Assembly: GCA_035222895.1 (NCBI GenBank)
Contig: JAVYIG010002752.1
Location: 62,001-126,000 of the forward strand
Length of the DNA: 64,000 bases
From: Strongylocentrotus droebachiensis
Taxonomy: Eukaryota > Echinodermata > Echinoidea > Camarodonta > Strongylocentrotidae
Direction: 5' to 3'
Shown: positions 54,652-64,000 of the stretch, in pieces
Numbering within the stretch: the first letter of the stretch is position 1
Layout of the letters: every line of letters begins with the position of its first letter
Notes under the pieces: model-generated
Told to the model about the DNA's origin: nothing
The model's input: only the letters and a program-made list of their open reading frames with translations
Databases searched by the model: none
Translations under genes and position numbers: made by a program

Positions 54652-56200
54652 TTGTTGGACGATAGCTGTAAGAAGCTAGCAAAACAGAAAATACACCTTT
54701 TCGTAAATACAAGAGACATGAAACGCCTTAAGACCGGAATAAGTTTGCACAAGCAAGAAAGGCATACAAGCAGACAAAACAAAATGCTAAGAGAGATTAC
54801 CACAATAAATTCAAGGATTATCTCCTTGACAGAAACCCTAGCTGCAAAGAGTGGTGGGGCCCTCTCCGGAAGGACTGGCTACTCTGATATTCATGTAATC
54901 GAAGATCATGGGTCTTTGCACATCATGTCGAAAGATAAAGTCAAAGTCTTTTTGCCAGACCTTTGCTGAAAGATGTACGGTAGAGACAGATCTACCTCTA
55001 CCCCGAGTACCTACACAGCATCATTACATCATGTTGGATAGTCTTCAAGCCTAACAAAATCACAAGTATCTTGAGACAGCTAGACCCCAGTTAAGCCTCG
55101 GGTCCTGATCAAGTGCCAACTAAAGTTGTAAAGGCATGTTGTTTCAAACTGGCTTGTCCCCTGTGTCGTCTTTTTCAGTTATGTTTCTTCAGGGGTGTGT
55201 TCCCCAAGAAGTAGAAGACTGCGTTTCTTATCCCAGTACAGAAGAGGGACTCCAGAGTAGTCCAACATGTTACAGACCAATCTCCTTGATCACTATTATC
55301 AGTAAGATTATGGAAGATGTGGTCAACAACCAACTACAGAGCCACCTGCTGGTCAACTGAGCTTAGACAGTTTGGCTGAGATCCAATGGGATTTCTGAAA
55401 TGCTAATTATGGGTGCTGCAGAGCTATCTTCGGGCAGGTTTATTAAGGTTGTCCTCTCAGGTCATTCATCTGACACGTCACCTATCATTGCATCTGTGTG
55501 TCCCGAATCTATACTTAGCCTCTTCTCTTGGCGGTATTCATCGAAAATGCAGTAGACCCTTACGAACACCAGCTATACCTGTATGCTGATGACTCTACTC
55601 TATTTGCACCGATCAAATATGCAAGTGAGAGTACTAGTATAGTTGGCCCCTGAAACAAGGATCTTGTGCAAATACGTTTATGGGCAGCTAAGTGGAGTGC
55701 CACCTGTGCACCAACACAGTGCAAGGCCATATCACTATTTAGAAAGCGGCAGCTAACTATTCCTGATCTGTACCTTGGCCAGTCGAACTGTTAAGTGGAA
55801 AAAGGATCTTGATATTCCTGGTATCACCAATTGACAGGGAGCTTTTGTTGATCAGTAACATCTCTTATATATCTCGAAAACTGGGCAGAGACTCGGAGGC
55901 TTGTGTAGAAATGCCAGTAAATTATGTTGGAAGATCAACTGTCTACAAAGCTCAGATTCGTAGTATCACAGTATCATGGAATATTCCTGTCTGTCCTGGC
56001 CCAACTTGATTCAATCCAAAGGAAGGCTCTCAGAACCATTGGAGTGGACAAAGTCACCGCCTGCAAAGAACGAGCAATCACTGGTCTCCAATACAGACGT
56101 TAGGTTGCTGCAGCCACAGTGCTCCACAAAATGCACACCACCCACTATCCTAAAGACCTTCAAGCATTTCTCCAAATGATTTTCACAGTGCGTAGAAGTA
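54652..56200 (+). pseudogene. Highly decayed non-LTR retrotransposon ORF2 (reverse transcriptase)
   Basis: Read through many frameshifts and stops. 54,652-54,966 gives a linker ending GYSDIHVIEDHGSLHIMSK. Near 55,075-55,130: LRQLDPS, then ASGPDQVPTKVVKA (RT block 'LxxxKAxGPDxIP'). At 55,190-55,300: VFPKKWKTAFLIPVQK and YRPISLITIISKIMED. Near 55,575: YLYADDSTLF, the YxDD catalytic motif. A post-RT segment with a QFDSIQRKALRTIG-like region follows at about 56,005-56,040. The block order is that of LINE RTs with the catalytic motif intact, yet the frame is destroyed. Confidence 0.8.
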
Positions 56201-56371
56201 CCCGGGATAGTACATGTATGCCTTGTCACGCCCTGGTAATGCCTAACCCTAGAGCACCTACGCTTGACCGTAGTTTTAGTGTTATGATAGTCGCATTACT
56301 TTTAATGTATTTACGCATGTATCATACATGTACATCTGGTAGGGGGGGGGGGGTAAGCATTGCAAGGATAA

Positions 56372-57690
56372 ATGTTCAGTTCAGTTTAGTTCATTTATTT
56401 CAATCATAAAACCATAAAATAATATATATACAAAAGTAACATGAAACAATCATAATCTTACAATTCTGGAATTAAGAAAAAAACTTGTAGGTATAATAGT
56501 CCCCCGACATAAATACAAATAACAAGATTACATGGTTGTACACGTTACCAAAGCAATAACAATATGTTACTAAGATACTACACATTACAGATACACTAAC
56601 ATCGACACACACACACCATAACCACACACACACACACACACGTGCTTTGCAAGGTAAAACAAGGTAAGAGAAAGAGTTAAGGGAAATAAGAAGAGACCAA
56701 CTGTCTCTTCAATAGAACCTTAAAGGATGATATAGTTGTGCATAATGTTATTTTATCAGTTAAATCATTCCAAATACGGGGACCATTATGTCTAAAAGAG
56801 TAAAGCATTAATTGGGTAGAGACCTTTGGATAATCATATTTCATACAAGAACGAGTATTATATGAATGAACTGGTTTATCAAGGATTAACATTTGACAAA
56901 CTCTTTAGGGTACATAATTATTATAAACAGTATACATCATAATAGCACTTTGAATTGTATGTATATCATAAATATTGAGTGTTCTTAAGCGAAAAAACAG
57001 GGGACGTGAATGAGCTTGATAATGGGAGTTTGTACAAATTCTTAAAGCTTTTATTTGAAGTTTATAGAGAGGTTCTAGTTTAGTTGTTCCCACACCGGCC
57101 CACGTGATACTACAGTAATGGAAATAAGGCAAAATTAAACAATTATACAACATAAACAGTACGTTTCCGGCAGAAATACACGTAATTTACAAAGAACACC
57201 AATGTTTTTAGATATTTTTAAAGTTATATACAATCGATGATCCTGAAAAGATAAAGTGTCATCCAAAAGGTTACCTAAATAAAGTACACTTGTTTTGTCA
57301 TAATTTATAATCAATTCATTAGCATTAAACCATTCAACAACCTTTTCTAATTCTTTATCTACTTTTATCAAAATCATTATGAGATGCAATCAGGTTTGTG
57401 TCGACAGCAAATAAGACAAAATGAAAAAAAGGTTTCACTAAAACCATTATATAGAAAATTTCAAGTTAAGTTGACTAATAAACTGATCAATAGCGTCATA
57501 ATTTGTATTCAAACTTCTAGAATTAAAGTGGAGAATGCTAAATTTATGTTTAAAGTTATTAGTTAAATCTTGGCTCACATTAAAATCAACAGGTAGCCAG
57601 TACTTAATGGGATTATTAGATGTGAACAAATTATCATCTTGACCAATATCATTAAGCGATCCCATTTTCATCTGTATCAAGTCTTGTCAA
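56372..57690 (-). pseudogene. Internally deleted LINE (endonuclease start joined to RT end)
   Basis: - strand, 5' to 3'. 57,680-57,447 holds the start of an AP-endonuclease-type domain (FSILHFNSRSLNTNYDAIDQ). Only about 50 bp later, near 57,400, a decayed RT motif C segment (DTNLIASHNDFD) appears, then DKELEKVVEWFNANELIINY, FLPETYC, LYNCLILPYFHYCSITWAGV, and the C-terminal HNGPRIWNDLTDKI (56,800-56,730). The 3' UTR runs to about 56,372. The middle of ORF2 (rest of endonuclease and most of RT) is deleted. A copy with a handful of stops, much younger than the one at 54.6-56.2 kb. Confidence 0.85.
56589..56641. repeat. (CA)n microsatellite in LINE 3' UTR
   Basis: CACACACACACCATAACCAC then ACACACACACACAC within the 3' part of the LINE. 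Confidence 0.85.
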
Positions 57691-58399
57691 AAACATATCA
57701 AAGCTCATATCATTATTAGTAATATTATATTGCACTTCAGAAAACATACATCTGAACTCTACATCATTTACTTGATTGAAAGGAAATTCATGCTGACATA
57801 TATCCATAGCACACAATCACACTTCATGCACACATCCATGAACACCAAGATAAAAGATACAAATTACAAAATAGCAGAAATAGCAAGCTAACTGAGAAAT
57901 ATAATGACATAACAAATATTATATACCTCACTGAAGTAATCCAGCCATCTGATTGGTCGAAATTGCATTCATAAACTTCAACTGTTCCTGTAAAATTCCC
58001 GGTAACCATGCTTAAAACATTTAATATTTTTAATAACCATGGTTATTAAAAAAATAGGTCAGTCTCCATGGTTACCCCATAGGTTTACATGTTAAAAAAT
58101 GGTTTGAGCGATGGAGGATACCGTATGTGTGCGAATAATTGGTCGGTAATTTCAATACAATTGAATCTCGATCGATCTTACCGACAATTTTATCTTGCAT
58201 TGTTGACATGAAGACGAAAATAAACTTCCAAAAACAAAAAAACAACATCTGCCGATAGATCTTGATCTAAGTTCGTGCCAATATGCATTGCAAAAGTAAA
58301 AGAAGAGTCCGTATATGGAGCTTTTGCGAAGCATTCATCACACGCGAAGCCGGTTTCAATCCATTTTAATGTATATATTGTACGAAACTGCCAAGCATG

Positions 58400-58500
58400 T
58401 TAATAGCGCGATGGCCGAGAGGTCTGAGGCGCTGACTTTAGATACATCACCTTTTGAACGCAAGAGTTCGAATCTCATCTTCGACCAAGCTTCGACCAAA
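58400..58500 (+). tRNA. tRNA-Leu/Ser-like pseudogene or SINE head
   Basis: GCGCGATGGCCGAGAGGTCT then GAGGCGCTGACTTTAGATAC and GAGTTCGAATCTC give a class II-like A-box (GGCCGAGAGG), a possible TAG anticodon context (CTTTAGA), and a near-perfect B-box. The anticodon stem and acceptor stem do not pair well, so a working tRNA is unlikely. An A8 run and T-rich sequence follow. Confidence 0.4.
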
Positions 58501-58544
58501 AAAAAAAGTATTTTTTATTTTTTATTTTTTAGTCTATTTTTTTC

Positions 58545-58725
58545 GGCATATAAAAGTATTAATGACTGCTTTAATATTCGAGAAATAGTTGTTTTTATAC
58601 GCTCTCGGGAAGGTTACAATTGGGCTATTCCCCTCGGCACGCCTCGGGTAATAGCACAATTCTAACCTTCCCTTGAGCGTATAAAAACAACTATTTCTCT
58701 CAAAGCAGTCATTAATACTATACAG
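58545..58725. mobile_element. Palindromic MITE (hairpin of about 75-bp arms)
   Basis: GTATTAATGACTGCTTTAAT then GAGAAATAGTTGTTTTTATA then CGCTC at the left is the inverse of GAGCGTATAAAAACAACTAT and AAAGCAGTCATTAATAC at the right. The centre reads GGGCTATTCCCCTCGGCACG and CCTCGGGTAATAGC. The arms are nearly perfect, implying recent origin or conversion. Confidence 0.85.
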
Positions 58726-58948
58726 TTAACTAAAAGTGAGAGGAATAGGTCATTAACCTAGGATGTAATTCAAAATAGGAAAAAAAAAATTAGACTTACA
58801 TAAGTATTGTAAAATATTGATTACATGTCATATTTCAAAATTTCAAATAAGTAACTTCAATAACGACTTGTATACATGATCTTCATGCTGGTACAAAAAG
58901 ATAACGTTCTTCATCTTTTCATCCGTTTTTATATGTTTTCAATGTCTT

Positions 58949-59630
58949 TCACGGAAAAATTCTCTTCTTCATTGTTTTATAGTCTGCAGTTTTGATGGAT
59001 ACAAGTATGTGTCCATCCATTGACCATGCCGACTCTATCTTGCTTTCAGTTTTCCAGCTAGCTCTTTGGGCCTCCCACAGAATAGATCTGTTTGCAGCTG
59101 TTAAGTCTTCGAAGATGCTGTACCCAGTTTTGTTTAGTTTTTTCTTGTTTTGCAGCAACAGTTTCCGAAGTCTGTAGAAAGTGAGTTTTACAATGATAGC
59201 ACGCGGTTTACGTGCCGATCCTCCTGCCGGTTCTACCCTTCGACGCACTCTATGGCTCCTGTCAATGTCATCCTCCTTGAGATTTACTCCAAGATGATTC
59301 CTAGCAATATCGCAGACCAGCTCGTTTGTGTTTTCTTTTTCTTGCTCTGGCACCCCAAACAGGGGTACACAATTTCTTCGAGAATATTGTTCTTGTGCAT
59401 TTAACTGATGTTGTAACTTCACATTTTTATCCTGACATATCTGCCGCTGCTTCTGTAGGTGCTTTAAATCATGTTCAAAGATTTCCATTTTGCTTTTATT
59501 GGAATTTGAGCTTGACAAATGGTTCTTTTGATTGTAGATAGAACCTCTTCATCCATCAGTACGTACCTCCTCTAACTTGGCTCTTTAGTATACTATCAGA
59601 GCGTGTTTCAGGCATTTTGTTTAAAGGCGG
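58949..59630 (-). pseudogene. LINE ORF1p-like protein (coiled coil plus RRM-like and C-terminal domain)
   Basis: - strand. An open frame of 189 codons without an ATG start ends at a TGA (58,949-58,951). A coiled-coil-like N-terminal part (FEHDLKHLQKQRQICQDKNV) leads into YSRRNCVPLFGVPEQEKENT, DDIDRSHRVRRR, RAIIVKLTFYRLRKLL, GYSIFEDLTAANRSIL and DGHILVSIKT. These blocks, in this order, mark L1/Tx1-type ORF1 proteins ('RRNNIRIxGVPE...DIxRxHRxG...PRxIIVKF...EDLTxxx'). Upstream, MPETRSDSILKSQ and MDEEVLSTIKRTI lie in other frames, so the start is broken by frameshifts. No ORF2 follows. Confidence 0.75.
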
Positions 59631-59828
59631 TTGGGCGCGTTTATCGGGTCTTGCCACTAGATATGTACATATCGTACCCCACTATCATACCCCACTATCG
59701 AACCCCACTATACGAAAGTGATTTGCGGGATGTCGCGTTTATCGTCCCTTCACGATTAAAAATAAATGCCTCGTGTCTGCGCAGCTGTTTTGACCGGGGA
59801 AGCAGACAGTTTCTCGGAGGTCAACTAC
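59628..59828. mobile_element. TIR element, GGGTGCGTTTAT family, copy 2 (left half)
   Basis: GGGCGCGTTTATCGGGTCTT through AGACAGTTTCTCGGAGGTCA follows 12,990-13,165, with an extra CCCCACTATCATACCCCACT duplication at 59,676-59,710. The right half and right TIR are absent; sequence from 59,829 is unrelated. Confidence 0.8.
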
Positions 59829-59829
59829 A

Positions 59830-60520
59830 AGTCCGGCAGCCCAGAAGATTTATTCAAGGGAAAAGCGCCGGAACAACTGACCCCATAGGCCGATGGGGTA
59901 GACCCTAGACCTCACGAAAATGGATTGCTGCCGGGTCTGAGCTGTGGTCTTCCCGCCAAAATCACACAATTTGTGACGTCACTACCGGAAGTTCCATTTT
60001 TGACAATGTACAGAGAGGTACACATGACACCATCCCATAAAACATGTCCCCTACCTATTTTTAGGTTTTTTTTTGTGATTTTTTTGTTATAACTCGACTA
60101 GCCGATAGTATACAATACACCACAAAGAGTTTTCCCGGTGTTTGCATCCCCGAAATCGATGATTACGACGATAGCCTTAAGTAGCGACGTCGTCGACATC
60201 GGGCCAATTTGTCCGATTTTTTACTCAATTTCGGATTCAAATATTGAAGTTTACTTTAAATAGCTTTTCAATTACCCGATAGCTCTTGAACTTGACCTAC
60301 ATATGGAGCAAGTTCTTTGCTTTTCAGAACATATATGGATGTTAAACATATCTGCATATTTAGGTTGTTTTCTGACCATTTAAGTAACATGGTTTTCAGG
60401 AAAATCGGTCAAAAATTCGAGTTTTGGGGTGACATATTAGAACAGGTATTTTAAACAAGCGCTGTACGGGGAAAATATCATACTGAACTGATTGATACTA
60501 ATAATATTTACACATACTCT
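59830..60520. other. No gene recognised
   Basis: Moderate-GC sequence with several CG-containing motifs (GACGTCGTCGACATCGG at 60,186), but no exon or repeat structure that I could define. Confidence 0.4.
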
Positions 60521-60529
60521 TCAACCCCA

Positions 60530-60780
60530 TCCCCCTCCCCCCTCCCTCCCTACACCTCACTCTATCTCTCTTCCATTACATCAACCTCTCTCTCTCTCTC
60601 CCTCTCTCCCTCGCACATTTTGTATTAATACTCTAATATCTCCTTTCTCTGATATGTAGTAATGTATTTTGTGGTATGTCTGTCACTATTCACTCTCTTA
60701 TTACACAAGCTCTCTCTCTTTCTCATAACTTCATCTCTTTCTCCCCTATCTCTCCCTCTCTCTTTCTCTTTCTCCTTTAT

Positions 60781-60830
<50 letters not shown>

Positions 60831-60948
60831 ATAGCATTCACCAAGTGTATATATATCTCTTCCCTTGTTTTCTATATCTCCTCGTACAACACCACCCCTT
60901 CTCTCTCTCTCTTTCTTTCTATCTCACACTTCTCTATCCCCTTTCCCT

Positions 60949-60986
<38 letters not shown>

Positions 60987-60990
60987 ATAG
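60530..60990. repeat. (CT)n, (TA)n and pyrimidine microsatellite cluster
   Basis: A (CT)n/CCCT stretch at 60,535-60,610, a (TA)n of about 45 bp at 60,785-60,828, and a (CT)n of about 30 bp at 60,953-60,983. Frames across them are artefacts. Confidence 0.9.
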
Positions 60991-61483
60991 ATCTCAATTT
61001 CGGTCTCGATATCCCTTCATGTGCTACCCAACCATCTCTGTCATTCTTCCTCATACATCCACTATGACTGATATTATACTTTTCTAGATAAAAGTCAAAT
61101 ATATTCGTTTAACCCAAGAAGATATTTATTCAGATATAATGGGTATGCCTCTTTGTATTTTCTTTTACTGTAGCGATTCAAAACAGAATGTTGTGGAAGA
61201 GCAGTGCAAACTGTTTAAAAAAAATCCTATTCATCTTAACACTTTTCCATTCTATTTCACCCATGTACGTGTAATCCTCACTTTAATTGTAATATGGTGT
61301 TATGGACCTATTTCTTTTTACATCCTCCATTATACAGAGTGAGTAAGTTTTTTTTTTACTATTTCAATTCAGTATTATTTCAAAAATGTGGGATTTTTTT
61401 TTCTGACTCATGCTGTATAGGTATACCACATGTATACAAAATAGTAAAGAATTTGTTTTATTTATGTTACCTCATAATTCCAG

Positions 61484-61566
61484 AAGATAAGGTAGAAGCA
61501 TTGGACACAAGTTGGCCCTATGAGAATAAGGAAGACCCTCAATATTATGCCAGTCCTTCAAGCTAA
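61484..61566 (+). CDS. Candidate terminal exon of an unidentified + strand gene
   Basis: Acceptor TTACCTCATAATTCCAG, then two bases completing a codon and 26 residues: DKVEALDTSWPYENKEDPQY followed by YASPSS, then a TAA. The balanced, charged composition in AT-rich surroundings is exon-like; only one frame is open. A possible preceding exon starts at 61,174 after a strong acceptor (CTTTGTATTTTCTTTTACTGTAG) with DSKQNVVEEQCKLFKKNP, but its phase does not fit, so the two are not joined here. No family recognised. Confidence 0.35.
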
Positions 61567-61733
61567 AATTTGTAAATTTGGAACAATGATCTTCATCACT
61601 TTTTTTTGTGAACAGTTGTGTAATTTCTATTCACCAGTCCTATACATGTGTCAGAAATGCTTCGTCATGAATTTAAAACATATGTATCAAATTTGAGATG
61701 TGCAATGACATGTTTCACGGATAGCATCTTGCA

Positions 61734-64000
61734 TTACGAGTCTTCTTCATCGCTGACTCCGACATCGCTCTCATCACTTTCCTCACTCCAAGCATCGTCT
61801 GATTCCTCCTCATCCTGGACGCTGTCATCATCTTCTGTAGGTGTGGTAGGTGAACCTGTGAGAGACTCTGGGACTGCACTTCCTGGGTACCACTCTGGTT
61901 CGAAGCAGTTGTTAGTTGATTTCCAGCCAAAGTCCAAAGGACGGGATCCACCGGTTGGCTCCGCCTGGTCAGCCCTCTTCCACATTCTGGCAACATAGTG
62001 GGCTCTTTTGATATGGTTACCAAGTGTCTTTGCACATGGGGGGAGAGAAGAACAGTTTATTTTCTTCAACTTTGCAAGAGGGCCCTTCTCACCTCCGCTG
62101 CTTATCCGTTTGAAAGCTTTGCATCTGGCCTCGTTTATGTCGGATGTTACACAGCCATATAACGAGCAAACGAAAGATGTAATAGCTGGGACATCAACCT
62201 CCTCGCTTGTTAGTGATCGAAGCGCTTGCATGTGGGTGGTACTGGCTTCCATCTTTTGTAGGGGCTTCATCTTCCCCTTTCTGAAGAAACACGAGGTAAA
62301 GTCACATCCAGTCAGGGCATGGAGACCGATCAGTGCTTCTGTTGAACCGGGTTGTTTATTTTCTTGAAGGGCAGCTACATTTGAGACATCAATGTATCTC
62401 CTGTTATTGCCAGAACCATAGTCCATTATGATGTTCATCCCTGTTGACCTCCCACAGAGCCCAAGCAGGATAATAAAGACGTCTGTATCACTCGACCTGA
62501 CAAGGATGTTGCCGTCTGAAATCTCCCTTGCATGGAAAGCTATGAGAGTATCCGCCTCTTCGTGGTGACATTGGAAGGAACTTGGCTGATCTATCTCAAG
62601 TTGATTGTCCCCATTACTTTTCAGTTCAATACAAGCTCCGCCGTGGGACACATACAGCGTTTTTCTCCCGACTATTGCTGCGTACTCTGGCTTCCTCCAT
62701 TCTTCCATAACAAACTTGGCGAATTCTTCCTTGAATGAACTACTCCTGAGTAATTCTATGCCACTCTGACGCTGGGCCTGATCAGGTCCAGTTATGATGA
62801 ATAGCTGAGAGGTAGATTGACGTAGATTTCGCTCTGGGTCTTTGATGGAAGGTGACTGGTACTTGTCTAGCACTAGGTGTATTTGCTCTCCGCGACTCGA
62901 ACAAACCCTTTCCAGAAGATCCTTGGCCATGATTCCGTATGTTGATTTGCTATGTTGGAGAACGGTTTCATGAATGATGATACCACCATCAATCACACTA
63001 GCTGAGATCACGGGGAGATTTGTAGGCAACAGCGCTGCTTCCTGTTTGCATTCAAGTTTTCTTGTCAAAGCTGCCTTCTCCGTCTTTAGGGGAGTCCCAT
63101 CACTATGGGCAAGTGAAAGAGGCACTTCTGTGAGTGGGAAGCTGAGAATGTGCTGTAGGTCAAGTGCATCAGTTGAATCAGCGGCAACAGCTAACATTCG
63201 CCCAAAGACATCCCTGGCTCCCTCAGCTGCGTTCACTCTCCGTACTGCCGTCTTGGATCTCTTGGCGTTTTCTGCTGCGAAGTTTAACATCTTGATCCGT
63301 GTTACTGGCTTCAGAAACCGTGAAGTATCAGCTGCACATTCATCTTGAAAGGCGAGTCGAAGATGTTTTCCTCGTTCAAGTGTTGAAAGGAGAAATGCAC
63401 TCGTTGCATCCTTTGCAGTTCTTCCTGATGAAACATTGATGAGCTCAGCAGGAGAGCCAGTGGCAAATGGGTTGCATGTGTTGGTCAATGTATGTGTTAT
63501 AGCTTTCTTGTCAGCATCATCCCGTTCGATTCTCCGTTTTGTCAGCTGATTCATTGATTCTTCCCCTTGGTGAAGACTGACCAGTTCACGAAGTGCTGTA
63601 AGTGCCATACTTCGTCGTGAGAGAGTAATAGCCCATCTTCTGAAAGCACTGTGTGAATTAGTGAAAGTTGCTATGCCTTTCGTGGGAGAAGAAGCATCCC
63701 TGTTTACGGTCTGCTCCAAGGTCAAGTCAACTGCGCATCTTGAATAGGATTTCTTCGTGCGCCGAATGGACATGCCTCCTGCCTCTAGAATCTCGCGTGC
63801 TTTGGGATCCATATTCTGAAGCTTGTTGAGAAAAAGGGATCCCCATCTTGCATAATTTGGCCGGTTCAAAGCAAAGAACACGTCGATCACCTCTGGGAGG
63901 ATCTGGATGTATCTATCAACATCATTCGTCCGTACGGCGCGCTGAAGATCTCGATACACTCTATTGATGAGGTAGACATAGATGGCCCAATATACTGCTG
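61734..64000 (-). CDS. Large intronless PIN/FEN1-like protein, probably transposon-derived (N terminus off the window)
   Basis: 754 codons open to the window edge; the stop is TAA at 61,734-61,736. The frame runs past 64,000 without an obvious start. Numbering from the GTG at 63,959: NYARWG (35-40), SYSRCAVDLTLEQTVNRDAS (71-90), CNPFAT (162-167), VLDKY (363-367), EEAD (467-470), SSDTDVFIILLG (489-500), ALTGCDFTSCFFRKGK (548-563), LPPC near 639-642, GW (678-679), and an acidic Ser-rich tail from 709. The spacing of EEAD, DTD and GCD followed by Gly/Lys resembles the acidic active-site motifs and helical turn of XPG/FEN1-type PIN nucleases (inference). Proteins with NYARW, SDTDV and LTGCDTTS motifs are multicopy and unnamed in many invertebrates and fish. 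The long uninterrupted frame suggests a recently active or domesticated copy. Confidence 0.75.
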   Translation of the reverse strand, partial: AVYWAIYVYLINRVYRDLQRAVRTNDVDRYIQILPEVIDVFFALNRPNYARWGSLFLNKLQNMDPKAREILEAGGMSIRRTKKSYSRCAVDLTLEQTVNRDASSPTKGIATFTNSHSAFRRWAITLSRRSMALTALRELVSLHQGEESMNQLTKRRIERDDADKKAITHTLTNTCNPFATGSPAELINVSSGRTAKDATSAFLLSTLERGKHLRLAFQDECAADTSRFLKPVTRIKMLNFAAENAKRSKTAVRRVNAAEGARDVFGRMLAVAADSTDALDLQHILSFPLTEVPLSLAHSDGTPLKTEKAALTRKLECKQEAALLPTNLPVISASVIDGGIIIHETVLQHSKSTYGIMAKDLLERVCSSRGEQIHLVLDKYQSPSIKDPERNLRQSTSQLFIITGPDQAQRQSGIELLRSSSFKEEFAKFVMEEWRKPEYAAIVGRKTLYVSHGGACIELKSNGDNQLEIDQPSSFQCHHEEADTLIAFHAREISDGNILVRSSDTDVFIILLGLCGRSTGMNIIMDYGSGNNRRYIDVSNVAALQENKQPGSTEALIGLHALTGCDFTSCFFRKGKMKPLQKMEASTTHMQALRSLTSEEVDVPAITSFVCSLYGCVTSDINEARCKAFKRISSGGEKGPLAKLKKINCSSLPPCAKTLGNHIKRAHYVARMWKRADQAEPTGGSRPLDFGWKSTNNCFEPEWYPGSAVPESLTGSPTTPTEDDDSVQDEEESDDAWSEESDESDVGVSDEEDS

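Noticed and set aside
57824-58009. Possible exon on the - strand (NFTGTVEVYECNFDQSDGW)
   Set aside because: No convincing acceptor (weak pyrimidine tract), and its donor GTATAT is weak; the sequence looks like part of a dispersed repeat.
59603-59908. 101-codon + strand frame ending in Arg/Gly-rich sequence
   Set aside because: Mostly the left half of a TIR element also present at 12,990; no independent coding support.
61174-61264. Possible exon after a strong acceptor (DSKQNVVEEQCKLFKKNP...)
   Set aside because: The downstream donor candidates leave a phase incompatible with the exon at 61,484, and the last part is T-rich and low in coding character.

Overview
This is a repeat-dense, AT-rich stretch of an animal nuclear genome. 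It has introns with GT-AG boundaries, tRNA-derived SINEs, non-LTR and Ty3/gypsy retroelement debris, and many small terminal-inverted-repeat (TIR) DNA elements. The mix of element types, a foldback element with subrepeat-built arms, and the protein families present point to a marine invertebrate deuterostome. A sea urchin is my best guess (inference; no marker gene settles it).

One gene is clearly readable: a lysosomal-type (NEU1-like) sialidase on the + strand. Five exons (15,535-15,764; 16,853-16,942; 20,584-20,759; 28,046-28,237; 29,906-30,256) join in consistent phase to give the last 345 residues and the stop. The N-terminal exons carrying the FRIP motif were not found and are probably upstream of the window. 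Its introns hold partial, decayed copies of its own exons together with their splice sites. There is a second copy of exon A followed by a 26-27-bp minisatellite that repeats a donor-like GTAAG (16,060-16,437), a decayed copy of the exon C acceptor side (19,801-19,845), and a 186-bp tandem array of the exon C donor side (20,760-21,600).

The second substantial gene is a single long open frame on the - strand at the right edge (61,734 to beyond 64,000). It has acidic motifs (EEAD, SDTDV, TGCD) that suggest a PIN/FEN1-like nuclease fold and an acidic serine-rich tail; it is probably of transposon origin. Two gene fragments are proposed from splice logic only: a - strand transmembrane segment plus cytoplasmic tail (54,465-53,537) and a + strand terminal exon (61,484-61,566).

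Layout. 1-15.2 kb: minisatellites, microsatellites and TIR elements, no gene. 15.2-30.3 kb: sialidase gene with intronic insertions, including a hAT-like element with a perfect 6-bp target duplication. 30.3-42 kb: SINEs, TIR elements and two minisatellite-like arrays. 42.0-45.1 kb: a foldback element with long CAACTGGT-rich inverted arms enclosing a LINE 3' end, itself interrupted by a small TIR element. 45.3-49.6 kb: featureless apart from a SINE. 49.6-52.3 kb: SGNH-hydrolase-like fragment and a 5'-truncated Ty3/gypsy pol remnant (- strand). 53.5-59.6 kb: candidate exons, three non-LTR fragments and a palindromic element. 59.6-61.1 kb: repeat and microsatellite sequence. 61.1-64 kb: candidate exon and the PIN-like gene.

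Most long open frames in the window are artefacts of microsatellites or minisatellites and are not annotated as genes.
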